64,000 bases of DNA from assembly GCA_040902725.1 (NCBI GenBank), contig JBBDWU010000028.1:75047-139046 (forward strand), in the 5' to 3' direction. This stretch comes from JACVRU01 sp040902725. Lineage in GTDB: Bacteria > Actinomycetota > Thermoleophilia > Gaiellales > Gaiellaceae. The notes beneath the pieces were generated by a model. The model was given only the letters and a program-made list of their open reading frames with translations. It did not search any database and was not told the origin of the DNA. This document shows positions 17,780-25,958 of this stretch, piece after piece; the stretch's first letter is position 1, and every line of letters begins with the position of its first letter. Made by a program: the position numbers and the translations under genes.

Positions 17780-19165
17780 ATGGCAGCCACCGCCGCCGAG
17801 CAGGCGTGGATCGAAGTCCGGTCGCCCTACTCGGGAGAGGTCGTCGGCCGCGCGCCCAAAAGCGGCGCCGCCGAGACTCGATGGGCGATCGACGCCGCCG
17901 CCGCCGTGCTCGCCGAGCCGCTGCCGGCGCACAAGCGCGCGGAGATCCTCGTCAAGGTCGCCGGCGCGCTCGGCCGCCGCCACGACGAGGTCGCGCGCCT
18001 GATCTCGGACGAGGCCGGGAAGCCGATGAAGGCCGCCCGGGTCGAGGCCCGCCGGGCCATGTCCACTTACACGATGGCCGCCGTCGAAGCGCGCAAGCTC
18101 GCCGGCGAGATGGTGCCGATGGACGCCGCCCAGGCCGGCGAGGGCAAGCTCGCGTTCACGCTGCGCCGTCCGATCGGCGTCGTCGGCGCAATCTCGCCGT
18201 TCAACTTCCCGCTCAACCTCGTCGCGCACAAGATCGCGCCCGCCCTGGCCGCGGGCTGCCCGGTGGTGCTCAAGCCGGCCTCGCAGACCCCGCTCTCCGC
18301 CCTCCTGCTCGCCGAACTGGAGGAAGAGGCGGGCCTTCCCGCCGGCTGGCTCAGCGTCGTCACCGGCCCCGCGGCCGAGATCGGCGACGTGCTCGTGGAG
18401 GACGAGCGGATCAAACTGATCACGTTCACGGGCTCGGCGGAGGTCGGCTGGAAGCTGGCCGGCCGCGCGCCCCGCAAGCGGGTCAAGCTCGAGCTCGGCA
18501 ACGCGACGCCCGTCATCGTCGACGAGACCGCAGACCTCGACGTCGCAGCCTCCAAGCTGGCCGCGAACGCCTTCTCGTTCGCCGGCCAGAGCTGCATCTC
18601 GGTGCAGCGGATCTACGTTCAGCAGGCCGTCCGCGACGAGTTCGTCGCGCGCTACGTGCCGCTGGTGGAGGCGCTGAAGGTCGGCGACCCGGCGGCCGAG
18701 GACACCGACGTCGGCCCAGTCATCGACGAGGACGCCCGCGAGCGGATCCTCGCCTGGATCGGGGAATCGGGCGCGGAAGTGCTCACGGGCGGCGCGCTCG
18801 AGGGCGAGCTGATCCAGCCGACGGTGCTGGCCGACGCGCCCGCCGAGGCGAAGGTCTGCCGGGAGGAGGTCTTCGGCCCGGTCGTCGTGGTCAACCCCTA
18901 CGGCTCGCTCGACGAGGCGATCGAGCTCGCCAACGGCACGCGCTTCGGCCTGCAGGCGGGAGTCTTCACGCAGAACCTCACCGCGGCCCTCCGCGCCGCC
19001 CACGAGCTCGAGTTCGGCGGCGTCACCGTCAACGAAGCTCCGACCTTCCGCACCGACCAGATGCCCTACGGCGGCGTCAAGGACTCCGGCAACACCAGGG
19101 AGGGTCCTGCCTACGCCGTGCGGGAGATGACGGAGGAGCGCCTCGTGGTCGTCGAGCTGCCATAG
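17780..19165 (+). CDS. NAD(P)-dependent aldehyde dehydrogenase
   Basis: Oxidises an aldehyde to the acid or acyl-CoA. The 461-residue protein has a complete active site: N142 in SPFNFPLN, K165 in VLKPAS, general base E238 in KLELGN and catalytic C272 in AGQSCISVQ. The QSCIS version of the motif is typical of the lactaldehyde/phosphonoacetaldehyde/sulfoacetaldehyde-type branch rather than the betaine-aldehyde branch, so a small polar aldehyde is likely, but the substrate cannot be read from sequence. ATG at 17780, divergent from the thiolase operon. Confidence 0.9.
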   Translation: MAATAAEQAWIEVRSPYSGEVVGRAPKSGAAETRWAIDAAAAVLAEPLPAHKRAEILVKVAGALGRRHDEVARLISDEAGKPMKAARVEARRAMSTYTMAAVEARKLAGEMVPMDAAQAGEGKLAFTLRRPIGVVGAISPFNFPLNLVAHKIAPALAAGCPVVLKPASQTPLSALLLAELEEEAGLPAGWLSVVTGPAAEIGDVLVEDERIKLITFTGSAEVGWKLAGRAPRKRVKLELGNATPVIVDETADLDVAASKLAANAFSFAGQSCISVQRIYVQQAVRDEFVARYVPLVEALKVGDPAAEDTDVGPVIDEDARERILAWIGESGAEVLTGGALEGELIQPTVLADAPAEAKVCREEVFGPVVVVNPYGSLDEAIELANGTRFGLQAGVFTQNLTAALRAAHELEFGGVTVNEAPTFRTDQMPYGGVKDSGNTREGPAYAVREMTEERLVVVELP

Positions 19166-19172
19166 TCCCGGC

Positions 19173-19319
19173 GTGCTCGGCGTCTCGCTCGCTGCGGTCG
19201 TGATCGGAGTCATCTTCCTCTTCGTCCTCCCCTGGGTCGGCATCGTCGTGGGCGCCGTCGGCCTCCTCCTGCTGCTGGTGTACGTCGTCGGCGCCGCGCG
19301 CAGGCCGGCCGAGCGCTGA
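19173..19319 (+). CDS. Small membrane protein, 48 residues
   Basis: An open frame beginning GTG seven bases after the aldehyde dehydrogenase stop. Its product is nearly all hydrophobic: helices at about 2-22 and 24-41 with a Trp at the turn (VLPWVGIVVG), ending in a basic tail (AARRPAER). It resembles the many short unannotated two-helix membrane proteins of actinobacteria. Coding is supported by strong GC third-position bias and close spacing, not by a recognised family. Confidence 0.5.
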   Translation: MLGVSLAAVVIGVIFLFVLPWVGIVVGAVGLLLLLVYVVGAARRPAER

Positions 19320-19347
19320 CCTGAACGCCTGTTAGCCTCTGCCCGAG

Positions 19348-19803
19348 ATGGGCCTCTTCAGCCGTTCCGGGCCCGAGGAGCAGCCGGCGGCGGCCGCGCC
19401 CCGGACCCGCCGACGAGCCGCGCCGCCTCCGGGCGACCTGCGCCGCGAGCGAAAGCTCCTGCTCAAGGAGCGGGAAGCGCGCATCCGCGACCTCGGCGGC
19501 CTGGTGATGGAGATGTACCGCCAGGACAGCTTCCGCGAGCACCTCCTCTACGAGCGCAGCGCGGAGATCGCCCAGATCGAGGAGCGCTTGCTCGAACTGG
19601 AGCTGCTCCTCGACTCCCGGCGGCCTCCGGCCGCGCGCTGCGAGTGCGGCGCGCCGATCTTCTGGGGCTCGCACTTCTGCGCCAACTGCGGCCGGCAGGT
19701 CGGCGAGCCGCTGGCCGGGTGCCCGAACTGCGGCTCCGCTGTGCCCGCCGCGGCCGGTTTCTGCCCGATCTGCGGCGCGGCCGCGCCCAGAGGAGGCCAC
19801 TGA
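19348..19803 (+). CDS. Double zinc-ribbon protein
   Basis: A 151-residue soluble protein. The N-terminus (1-35) is low complexity, Pro/Ala/Arg rich. A charged helical hairpin or coiled coil follows at about 35-95. The C-terminal third has two zinc ribbons: one from RCECGAPIFW to FCANCGRQ and one from GCPNCGS to FCPICGAA, each with two CxxC-type pairs. The stop overlaps the start of the next zinc-ribbon gene by one base (TGATG), so the two are translationally coupled. No specific family recognised; zinc-ribbon/coiled-coil proteins like this often act as scaffolds or regulators. Confidence 0.75.
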   Translation: MGLFSRSGPEEQPAAAAPRTRRRAAPPPGDLRRERKLLLKEREARIRDLGGLVMEMYRQDSFREHLLYERSAEIAQIEERLLELELLLDSRRPPAARCECGAPIFWGSHFCANCGRQVGEPLAGCPNCGSAVPAAAGFCPICGAAAPRGGH

Positions 19804-20444
19804 TGGTCGAGCCGGGCGCCGAGCGCGACTGCCCCAACTGCGGCAGCCCCGCCGACCCGCACCAGGAGTACTGCCTCCAGTGCGGCCACCGGCTCCCGCC
19901 CGCCGCGGGGACCCTCCGCAGCGCGGCCCTGGCTGCGGGCAGCCCCGGCTGGACGATTCTGCTGACCGCCGTCGTCGCGCTCCTCGCAGCCGCGATCGTC
20001 GCGGCCGTCCAGCTGACGACCGACGAGTCCCAGCCGGTGCTCGTGGCGACGTCGCCCCAGCCGACGGCGCCGCTCCCCACGACCGAGACGCTGCCGGAGA
20101 CCACGACCACGGCGCCGGAGACAACCGCGCCCCCGCCCACCCAGCCGCCGCCCTCCGACGGGCTCACGGCCTGGCCGGCGCGCGCGAGCGGCTGGACGAT
20201 CGTGCTGGCGTCGATCCCAGAGGGCCCGGGCGCGCGGGCCGTCGCCACCAGAGAGGCGCGCCAGGCGATCGACGGGGGCCTGACGCAGGTCGGAGTGCTC
20301 GTCTCCTCGCGCTACTCGAGCCTCCACCCCGGCTACTTCGTGGTCTTCTCCGGCGTCTACGGGAACGTCGGCGCCGCCGAGCAGGGTCTCCCGCGCGCCC
20401 GCGCGCTCGGCTACCAGGCCTACACCCGCCAGGTCGTTCCGTAG
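19803..20444 (+). CDS. Zinc-ribbon, single-pass membrane protein with SPOR-like C-terminal domain
   Basis: A 213-residue protein with clear modular order: an N-terminal cytoplasmic zinc ribbon (DCPNCGS to YCLQCGHRL, about 9-32), one membrane helix (about 48-70), a Pro/Thr-rich linker (about 80-120) that would span the wall, and a C-terminal domain (about 130-213) with SPOR-like strands and helices (GWTIVLASI, PGYFVVFSGVYG, AAEQGLPRARALGYQAYTRQV). SPOR domains bind peptidoglycan stripped of side chains at division sites. A cytoplasmic zinc ribbon tied to an external SPOR-like domain suggests a link between cytosol and cell wall. Coupled to the preceding zinc-ribbon gene. Confidence 0.75.
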   Translation: MVEPGAERDCPNCGSPADPHQEYCLQCGHRLPPAAGTLRSAALAAGSPGWTILLTAVVALLAAAIVAAVQLTTDESQPVLVATSPQPTAPLPTTETLPETTTTAPETTAPPPTQPPPSDGLTAWPARASGWTIVLASIPEGPGARAVATREARQAIDGGLTQVGVLVSSRYSSLHPGYFVVFSGVYGNVGAAEQGLPRARALGYQAYTRQVVP

Positions 20445-20461
20445 CCGGTTCGTAGAGGTTT

Positions 20462-20482
20462 TGCCCGGGTCCGGACCGGGCA
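20462..20482 (+). terminator. Possible terminator hairpin
   Basis: A 7-bp inverted repeat (TGCCCGG/CCGGGCA) around a 7-base loop, 17 bases after the stop of the SPOR-like gene. There is no T run after it. The remainder of the gap up to 20646 holds the promoter-like pair at 20543-20570. Confidence 0.35.
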
Positions 20483-20542
20483 CGGCGCAGGTGGACCCGT
20501 CACGTCCGGCCGTTCTCAGCGCAGGCAACCGGGCCGCGGACT

Positions 20543-20570
20543 TTGTAACACGGCGGCGAACGGTTAGACT
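20543..20570 (+). promoter_or_regulatory. Candidate sigma-A-like promoter for the zinc-knuckle protein gene
   Basis: TTGTAA (20543-20548) and TAGACT (20565-20570) are separated by 16 bases, a reasonable match to a -35/-10 pair, giving a leader of roughly 70 bases before the TTG start at 20647. AGACTCGAC, starting within the -10 element, recurs just before the start codon; its meaning is unknown. Confidence 0.35.
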
Positions 20571-20646
20571 CGACATCGCGCCCAGCACGTGACGTTCGCT
20601 TAACAAAGCTTTTCGGCCCGTTAACGACACGACAGGCAGACTCGAC

Positions 20647-21105
20647 TTGGAAGACCGGACTCAACTTCTCCAGAGCTGCATGTATCAGTATTCGCGGGCC
20701 ATCTATCGCTCGATCAGGGAACTGGTCGACCCCTACTCCGATCCGGACACGCAGCTCGACTCCCGGCGGGCGGTGCTGACGGCTTGCGAGGAGACGATGG
20801 AGCGGCTCGCGACCGACCCGCTCTACTTCGCCAAGCCGGATCGAGCGCTCTTCCAGGACATCCGGCGCTACTTCCCGATCACGGCGCAGGCCGAGGTCGC
20901 GTGGGCGGTGCGCGAAGGCGTGACCGCCGCGATGACGTTCATCCAGGAGCAGATCGAGGCGGGCGCGCTCGACGGCGGCGTCGCGCGCTGCCGGGCCACG
21001 ACGCGTAAGGGCAAGCCGTGCCAGCGCACTCCGCTGCCCGAGCGCGACTACTGCCCCTCGCACCAGCACCTCGAGCGCACCGAGCGCCCCAAGGTCGCCG
21101 CTTAG
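20647..21105 (+). CDS. Hypothetical protein with a C-terminal CCCH-type zinc-knuckle-like motif
   Basis: A 152-residue soluble protein. The N-terminal 110 residues look like a helical domain (MYQYSRAIYRSIRELVDPYS, VLTACEETMERLA). The tail has CRATTRKGKPCQ followed by YCPSHQ, a short Cys/Cys/Cys/His pattern seen at the ends of many bacterial proteins of unknown role and probably binding zinc. The TTG at 20647 is accepted because the frame starts there after the promoter-like region; an internal ATG at residue 12 is an alternative. It lies 55 bases before the PafBC gene on the same strand. Function not known. Confidence 0.65.
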   Translation: MEDRTQLLQSCMYQYSRAIYRSIRELVDPYSDPDTQLDSRRAVLTACEETMERLATDPLYFAKPDRALFQDIRRYFPITAQAEVAWAVREGVTAAMTFIQEQIEAGALDGGVARCRATTRKGKPCQRTPLPERDYCPSHQHLERTERPKVAA

Positions 21106-21160
21106 GCGGCCGAACCGGCCACTCGGCAGAGCGTCGCTCGCACGATAGTGTGGGACCTCG

Positions 21161-23182
21161 TTGTCCCACGACACCGACAAGCTGATCCGGCAGCTGTCGC
21201 TCGTGGCCTTTCTCATGGCCGAGCGGCGTCCCCTCACCGCCAGGGACGTGAAGCAGAACGTCGAGGGCTACTCGGAGATGTCGGACGAGGCGTTCGCGCG
21301 CCGGTTCTACGCCGACCGCCAGGAGCTGATCTCCCTCGGCGTGCCGCTCCAGTCGCAGCGTGACGAGTTCACCGGCGAAGAGCTCTACACGCTCCGCTCG
21401 GACCAGTACTTCCTGCCGCCGCTGGAGCTGACGGACGACGAGCTGGCGGCGCTCCAGACCTGCCTCTACCTACTCGAAGGCCGCTTCGCGTACGCGGAGC
21501 CGCTCCGCCTGGCCCTCCAGAACCTGACGCTCGGCCGGCCCGCGTTCGAGCCGCCGAGCGAGACGGCGCGGAGCGTCGAGGTCTCCGACCCCGACTACTC
21601 GGCCGAGATGCCCGGCCGGCTGGCGAAGCTGGAGAGCGCGATCACCAAGCAGCGCACGATCAAGTTCCCGTACTGGACGCCGGCGCGCGACAAGGAGAAG
21701 GAGCGGACGGTCAACCCGTTCGGTCTCTTCATCGACAACGGCGCCTGGTACTTCGTCGGGCACGACCTCGACGACGACCGCCGGAAGATGTTCCGCGTCT
21801 CGCGCATCCGCGGCGAGATCCGCTTTGCGACCAGGCGCGAGCGCGACTTCCGCATCCCCCCCGACTTCGACGTCGACGAGTACCGCGGCCGCCCGCCCTG
21901 GCAGGTCGGCGAGATCGTGGGCGAGGCGCGCATCCAGGTGGCGCCGAACACCGCCTGGTGGGTGCAGCGGCTCTACGGCGACCGCGGACGGCTCGAGGGC
22001 GACGTCTTCGTGACGGACTACGCGTCGATCCCGATGCTCGCGTCCTGGATCCTGCGCCAGGACGGACGCGCCGTGCCGCTGGAGCCCGCGCCGCTCCGCA
22101 GCGCCGTCGCCACTGCGCTCCGAGCCATCCGCGACCGCCACAAGGGCGCGCCGCAGAAGACCGCGGCCGAGGTGGCCACGAAGCCGGTCGAGCCCGGGGA
22201 GCGGCCCGCGGGGCCGGTTGCGCCCGAGCGCTTCGCCGTCCTCCAGGCGCTGCTCGCCTACCTCCTCGCCGCCTGTGGCGACGAGCGCGAGGCCGTCATC
22301 CCCGCCGCCGAGCTGGCCGAGCGCTTCGGAATCCCCCCCGACCAGCTCGAGGAGCACCTCTCCCTCCTGAACCTCGTCAACTTCGGCGGCGGCTGCTACA
22401 CGGTCTACGCCGAGTTGCGGGGGCACGAGGTGCACGTCGACAAGGAGCTCTACGGAGACACGTTCCGCTCGGCGCCGCGGCTGACGCCGCTGGAGGCGCG
22501 CGCTATCCGGCTGGCGCTCGAGTTCGTCGGGCCGATGATCGCCGCCGACGCCCACTCGCCGCTCGACCGCGTCCGCCAGAAGCTCGAGGAGACGTTCGGC
22601 CAGTTCGAGCTCGGCCAGAGCCCGTCAACGCACGTGGAGCCGGACGAGGAGGACCTGGTCGGCGTGCTCACACGGGCCAGCCGTGGACGGCGGCTCGTCG
22701 AGCTCGTCTACCTGAAGGAAGAGGACGCGGAGCCGGAGACGCATCTCGTCGAGCCCTACGCGCTCGAGCGCAAGCTGCCGCACTGGTACATCCACACCTG
22801 GGACCTCACGCGCGACGGCGAGCGCAGCTTCCGGCTCGACCGGATGCGGAGCGCCCGGATCCAGCGCGAGCGCTTCGAGCTCCGCGCCGGCTTCGAGCCG
22901 CACGGGTTCGCGGGCGCGCGCACGGCAAAGATCTGGTTCTCACCGGAGGTGGCGCGCTACCGGCTCGAGCGCGGCGACGCCACGCGCCTGCGTGACGGGG
23001 CAGCCCTGGCGGAGACGCCGGTCGGCAGCGAGGACTGGCTCGTCGGCGAGATCTTCTCCCACCGGGGCGAGGCCGTCGTCCTCGAGCCCCCCGATCTCCG
23101 CCGCCTCGTCGGCGAGCGCGCCGCCGAGCTGGGACGCGAGCTCCGCGCGGCTAGGTCCGCGTCGCCGGCAGCGAGAGCGTAA
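21161..23182 (+). CDS. pafBC: PafBC fusion, paired WYL-domain transcriptional regulator
   Basis: A 673-residue fusion of two homologous WYL regulators. Each half has an N-terminal helix-turn-helix (about 1-65 and 350-415), a WYL domain (first with AWYFVGHDLDDDRRKMFRV near 190-210, second with HWYIHTWDLTRDGERSFRL near 540-560) and a C-terminal WCX-like extension. In mycobacteria PafB and PafC are separate genes and act as a heterodimer that activates most DNA-damage genes independently of LexA. The fusion would lock the pair in one chain. No proteasome or pup-ligase genes are next to it here. Start TTG at 21161. Its 3' end overlaps the convergent kinase gene by 32 bases. Confidence 0.88.
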   Translation: MSHDTDKLIRQLSLVAFLMAERRPLTARDVKQNVEGYSEMSDEAFARRFYADRQELISLGVPLQSQRDEFTGEELYTLRSDQYFLPPLELTDDELAALQTCLYLLEGRFAYAEPLRLALQNLTLGRPAFEPPSETARSVEVSDPDYSAEMPGRLAKLESAITKQRTIKFPYWTPARDKEKERTVNPFGLFIDNGAWYFVGHDLDDDRRKMFRVSRIRGEIRFATRRERDFRIPPDFDVDEYRGRPPWQVGEIVGEARIQVAPNTAWWVQRLYGDRGRLEGDVFVTDYASIPMLASWILRQDGRAVPLEPAPLRSAVATALRAIRDRHKGAPQKTAAEVATKPVEPGERPAGPVAPERFAVLQALLAYLLAACGDEREAVIPAAELAERFGIPPDQLEEHLSLLNLVNFGGGCYTVYAELRGHEVHVDKELYGDTFRSAPRLTPLEARAIRLALEFVGPMIAADAHSPLDRVRQKLEETFGQFELGQSPSTHVEPDEEDLVGVLTRASRGRRLVELVYLKEEDAEPETHLVEPYALERKLPHWYIHTWDLTRDGERSFRLDRMRSARIQRERFELRAGFEPHGFAGARTAKIWFSPEVARYRLERGDATRLRDGAALAETPVGSEDWLVGEIFSHRGEAVVLEPPDLRRLVGERAAELGRELRAARSASPAARA

Positions 23183-24947
23183 AGGTCGCACCCCGCTCGG
23201 GCGCCGACTCGACGCCGAGCGTCCCGCCGTGAGCCTCGGCGATGGAGCGGGCGATGAAGAGGCCCAGACCCGTGCCCGGCTTCGCTCCACCGTCCGTCTT
23301 CGCGCGACCGAACTTCTCGAAGATGACGGTCTGCTGCTCGCGGGCGATACCGGGCCCGGAGTCGACGACGTCAACGAGCACGCGATCCCCGTACGTGTAG
23401 GCCGACACCTGCACCTCGCCGCCTTCGCGCGTGAACTTGACGGCGTTGTCGATCAGGTTGCGCAGCACCTGGCGTAGCCGCTCGCTGTCGCCGCGCACGG
23501 GCGGGAGCGGCCCGCGCACGCCGACGACGACCCTGACCGCATCCTGTTCGAGCTCGGCCGAGCTGACCGTGTCCTCCACGAGCCGCCCCACGTCGACGTC
23601 GGAGAAGGCGTAGCTGAACGTGCCCGCCTCGATTCGTGAGGTGTCGAGTACGTCGCCGACGAGCTGGGCGAGCCGCCCCGTCTCCTCGGCGATCAGCTCG
23701 AGGAACGAGTCGCGGTGCTCGGGCTTGAGCTCGCGCCAGCGTTGCTGGAGCGTGCGCGCCGACCCGATCACGGCCGCCATCGGGCTACGCAGCTCGTGGG
23801 AGACGAGCGAGACGAAGTCCGCGCGCAGAGCGGACAGGCGCCGCAGCTCATCCACCGTCCGCCGCTCGGCGTCGTAGGCCCGGATGTTCTGCACCGCAGT
23901 CGCGACGAGCCGCCCGAGCAGGCTGACGAGCTCGATCTCCTCCGGCGAGAACGACGACGGCTCCCGGCGGACGACGGAGAGCATGCCGATCGTGCGCGGC
24001 CCGAGCTGGAGCGGCGCCGAGAGGCGGCAGCGGAGCCCGAGCTCGAGCAGGTCGGCCTCCTCCGGGTGGAGCCGGTCGCCCATGTCCTCCCGGTAGACGA
24101 GCTGGCCGTCCAGGACGCTCTCCAGCACCGAGCCCGCGACGGGCCTCGTCGACCCGGGCGGGAACGTCGTCTCGGCGCCGGCGCCCGCGACGGCGATCAC
24201 GTGCGCGCTCCCGTCCTCCGCCAGCACGATCGCCGTCCGATCGAAGGGGACGAGTCCCTGGAGCTCGCGGATGAACGCCCCGAAGGCCTGGTCGATGTCC
24301 AGCGACGAGCCGAGCGCCCGCGCGCAGCGGTTCGTGGCCTCGAGCAGGTCGACGCGCCGGCCGAGCGCGTCGCGCAGCCGCTCCGCCTCCGACGCGCGCG
24401 CGTCCGCGATCTCCGTCTGGCTGCCGAGCCGCTGCACCAGCCAGCCGACGATCAGCCCGATCAGGGCGCCCACGCCGAGATGGAAGGTGACGTTGGAGGG
24501 ATCGAAGGGACGCGCGTAGACCCGGTCGCTCGTCAGCCACTCGAAGACGGCGGCCGCGGGCGTGGTCGCGACCGCCACCGCGACGCCGCCGGTCATCCCG
24601 TAGCGGACGGCCCCCTCGACGACCACGATCATGAGCAGCTGGAGGATCGGCGAGCCGGCCTGGAAGTAGAAGACGAGCACGAATGCCGACACGACGACCG
24701 TGTCGAAGGTCAGCGCCGCCGCTCCGAGGGTCTGCTGCGACCGGGCCGGCAGCCGGCGCCGCGCGAGCGCGTAGATGACGATCGCCCCCGCGGCGAGCAC
24801 GCCCGTGGCGAGCCATGCGTAGAGGGCGTGGCGGGGTGGGTAGTCGGGACTGATCGCGACCTGGAGGACGGCGAACGGCACGGCGCCGAGCCGGATCCAC
24901 GCGATCCAGCGCTCCGCGTCGGGGCTATAGACGGGCTGGAACCTCAT
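23151..24947 (-). CDS. Membrane sensor histidine kinase with GAF domain
   Basis: A 598-residue kinase. An N-terminal membrane region has about six helices (about 15-185), without an obvious large external domain. A coiled linker leads to a GAF domain (about 205-355, with LVPFDRTAIVLAEDGS), then the phosphoacceptor motif SLVSHELRSPM and an HATPase with NLIDNAVKFTREGG, VDSGPGI and GTGLGLFIARSI. All boxes look intact. It starts inside the stop of queG (ATGA overlap), so it is translationally coupled to a tRNA-modification enzyme. No response regulator gene is adjacent, so it is an orphan here. Confidence 0.9.
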   Translation of the reverse strand: MRFQPVYSPDAERWIAWIRLGAVPFAVLQVAISPDYPPRHALYAWLATGVLAAGAIVIYALARRRLPARSQQTLGAAALTFDTVVVSAFVLVFYFQAGSPILQLLMIVVVEGAVRYGMTGGVAVAVATTPAAAVFEWLTSDRVYARPFDPSNVTFHLGVGALIGLIVGWLVQRLGSQTEIADARASEAERLRDALGRRVDLLEATNRCARALGSSLDIDQAFGAFIRELQGLVPFDRTAIVLAEDGSAHVIAVAGAGAETTFPPGSTRPVAGSVLESVLDGQLVYREDMGDRLHPEEADLLELGLRCRLSAPLQLGPRTIGMLSVVRREPSSFSPEEIELVSLLGRLVATAVQNIRAYDAERRTVDELRRLSALRADFVSLVSHELRSPMAAVIGSARTLQQRWRELKPEHRDSFLELIAEETGRLAQLVGDVLDTSRIEAGTFSYAFSDVDVGRLVEDTVSSAELEQDAVRVVVGVRGPLPPVRGDSERLRQVLRNLIDNAVKFTREGGEVQVSAYTYGDRVLVDVVDSGPGIAREQQTVIFEKFGRAKTDGGAKPGTGLGLFIARSIAEAHGGTLGVESAPERGATFTLSLPATRT

Positions 24948-25939
24948 CCGGCGCGCTCGTCGATCCGCGCCAGCGCCCACTCCGCTTGCTCGCGCAGGAG
25001 CGGATCGGCGTCGTCCGCGTAGGCGGCGACGGCCTCCCGCTCTTCGGGGCCGCCCGTGTTGCCGAGCGCGACGAGCGCGTTGCGGCGCAGGTAGCTGGGG
25101 TCGTTGCGCGGCACGTAGAGGCGCTCGTAGCGACGCACGAGCTCGTCCCCGTCGGCGCGGAGCCACTCGACGAGGTCGACCGTCCCGCCCTGGGCGTCCG
25201 CCTCGGCCCTGCGCTTCTCGACGCCGCGGTTCCACGGGCACACGTCCTGGCAGATGTCGCAGCCGTACACCTGCGCGCCGAGCTCCGCGCGGTAGTGCTC
25301 GGGGATCGGGGCGGGCGCCTGCGTCCAGTACGAGAGGCACTTGGTCGAATCGAGGGTGCCCGGCTCGTCGAGCGCGCCCGTCGGGCAGGCGTCGATGCAG
25401 AGGCGGCAGTTGCCGCAGTCGAGGTCGAGCGCGGGCGTGGCCTCGACCTCCGCCTGCGTCACGAGCGTCCCCAGAACGACCCACGACCCGTGCGTCCGCG
25501 TGATCAGCAGCGTGTTCTTGCCGTAGAAGCCGACGCCGGCGCGCGCAGCGCCTTCGCGGTCGACATGCTGGTTCGCGTCGACGAGCACTCGGTACTCGCC
25601 GCCGAGCACCCTCCCGAGCGCGTCGAGCTGCTCGCGCAGCCGGGCGTAGTGGTCCTGCCAGGTGTAACGCGCCAGCCGCCCCTCCCCCGGCCCGGGCTCG
25701 CCGCCCGGCGCGTAGTAGCAGAGCGCCGCCGAGACGACGGTGCGCGCCCCGGGCAGCAGCTGCTCGGGGTGGCAGGAGACTTCGGGCTGCGCCATCGTGA
25801 AGCGCATGTCCGCGAAGAGGCCGCGCTCACGCCGCTCGCGGATGTGGCGCTCCGTGCTCTCGTAGGCGGCAGCGGGGGCCGCGCCGACGACGTCGATCCC
25901 GAGCTCTTCGGCGAGCCGTTCGAGCTCCCCTCGCGTCAT
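24944..25939 (-). CDS. queG: Epoxyqueuosine reductase
   Basis: Cobalamin- and iron-sulfur-dependent enzyme that reduces epoxyqueuosine to queuosine in tRNA. The 331-residue protein has the N-terminal cobalamin-binding/reductive-dehalogenase-like domain with FYGKNTLLI and VDANQHVDRE (catalytic Asp near 121), two [4Fe-4S] clusters (C175, C178, C181, C185 in DCGNCRLCIDACP, plus C201 and C227, C230, C234 in GCDICQDVCP), and C-terminal HEAT-like helices (about 270-330). With queA and tgt elsewhere in the window, the organism can complete queuosine on tRNA. ATG start at 25937-25939, divergent by 19 bases from the reductase gene. Confidence 0.95.
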   Translation of the reverse strand: MTRGELERLAEELGIDVVGAAPAAAYESTERHIRERRERGLFADMRFTMAQPEVSCHPEQLLPGARTVVSAALCYYAPGGEPGPGEGRLARYTWQDHYARLREQLDALGRVLGGEYRVLVDANQHVDREGAARAGVGFYGKNTLLITRTHGSWVVLGTLVTQAEVEATPALDLDCGNCRLCIDACPTGALDEPGTLDSTKCLSYWTQAPAPIPEHYRAELGAQVYGCDICQDVCPWNRGVEKRRAEADAQGGTVDLVEWLRADGDELVRRYERLYVPRNDPSYLRRNALVALGNTGGPEEREAVAAYADDADPLLREQAEWALARIDERAG

Positions 25940-25958
25940 GCGAAGATTGTGCCCGCAA

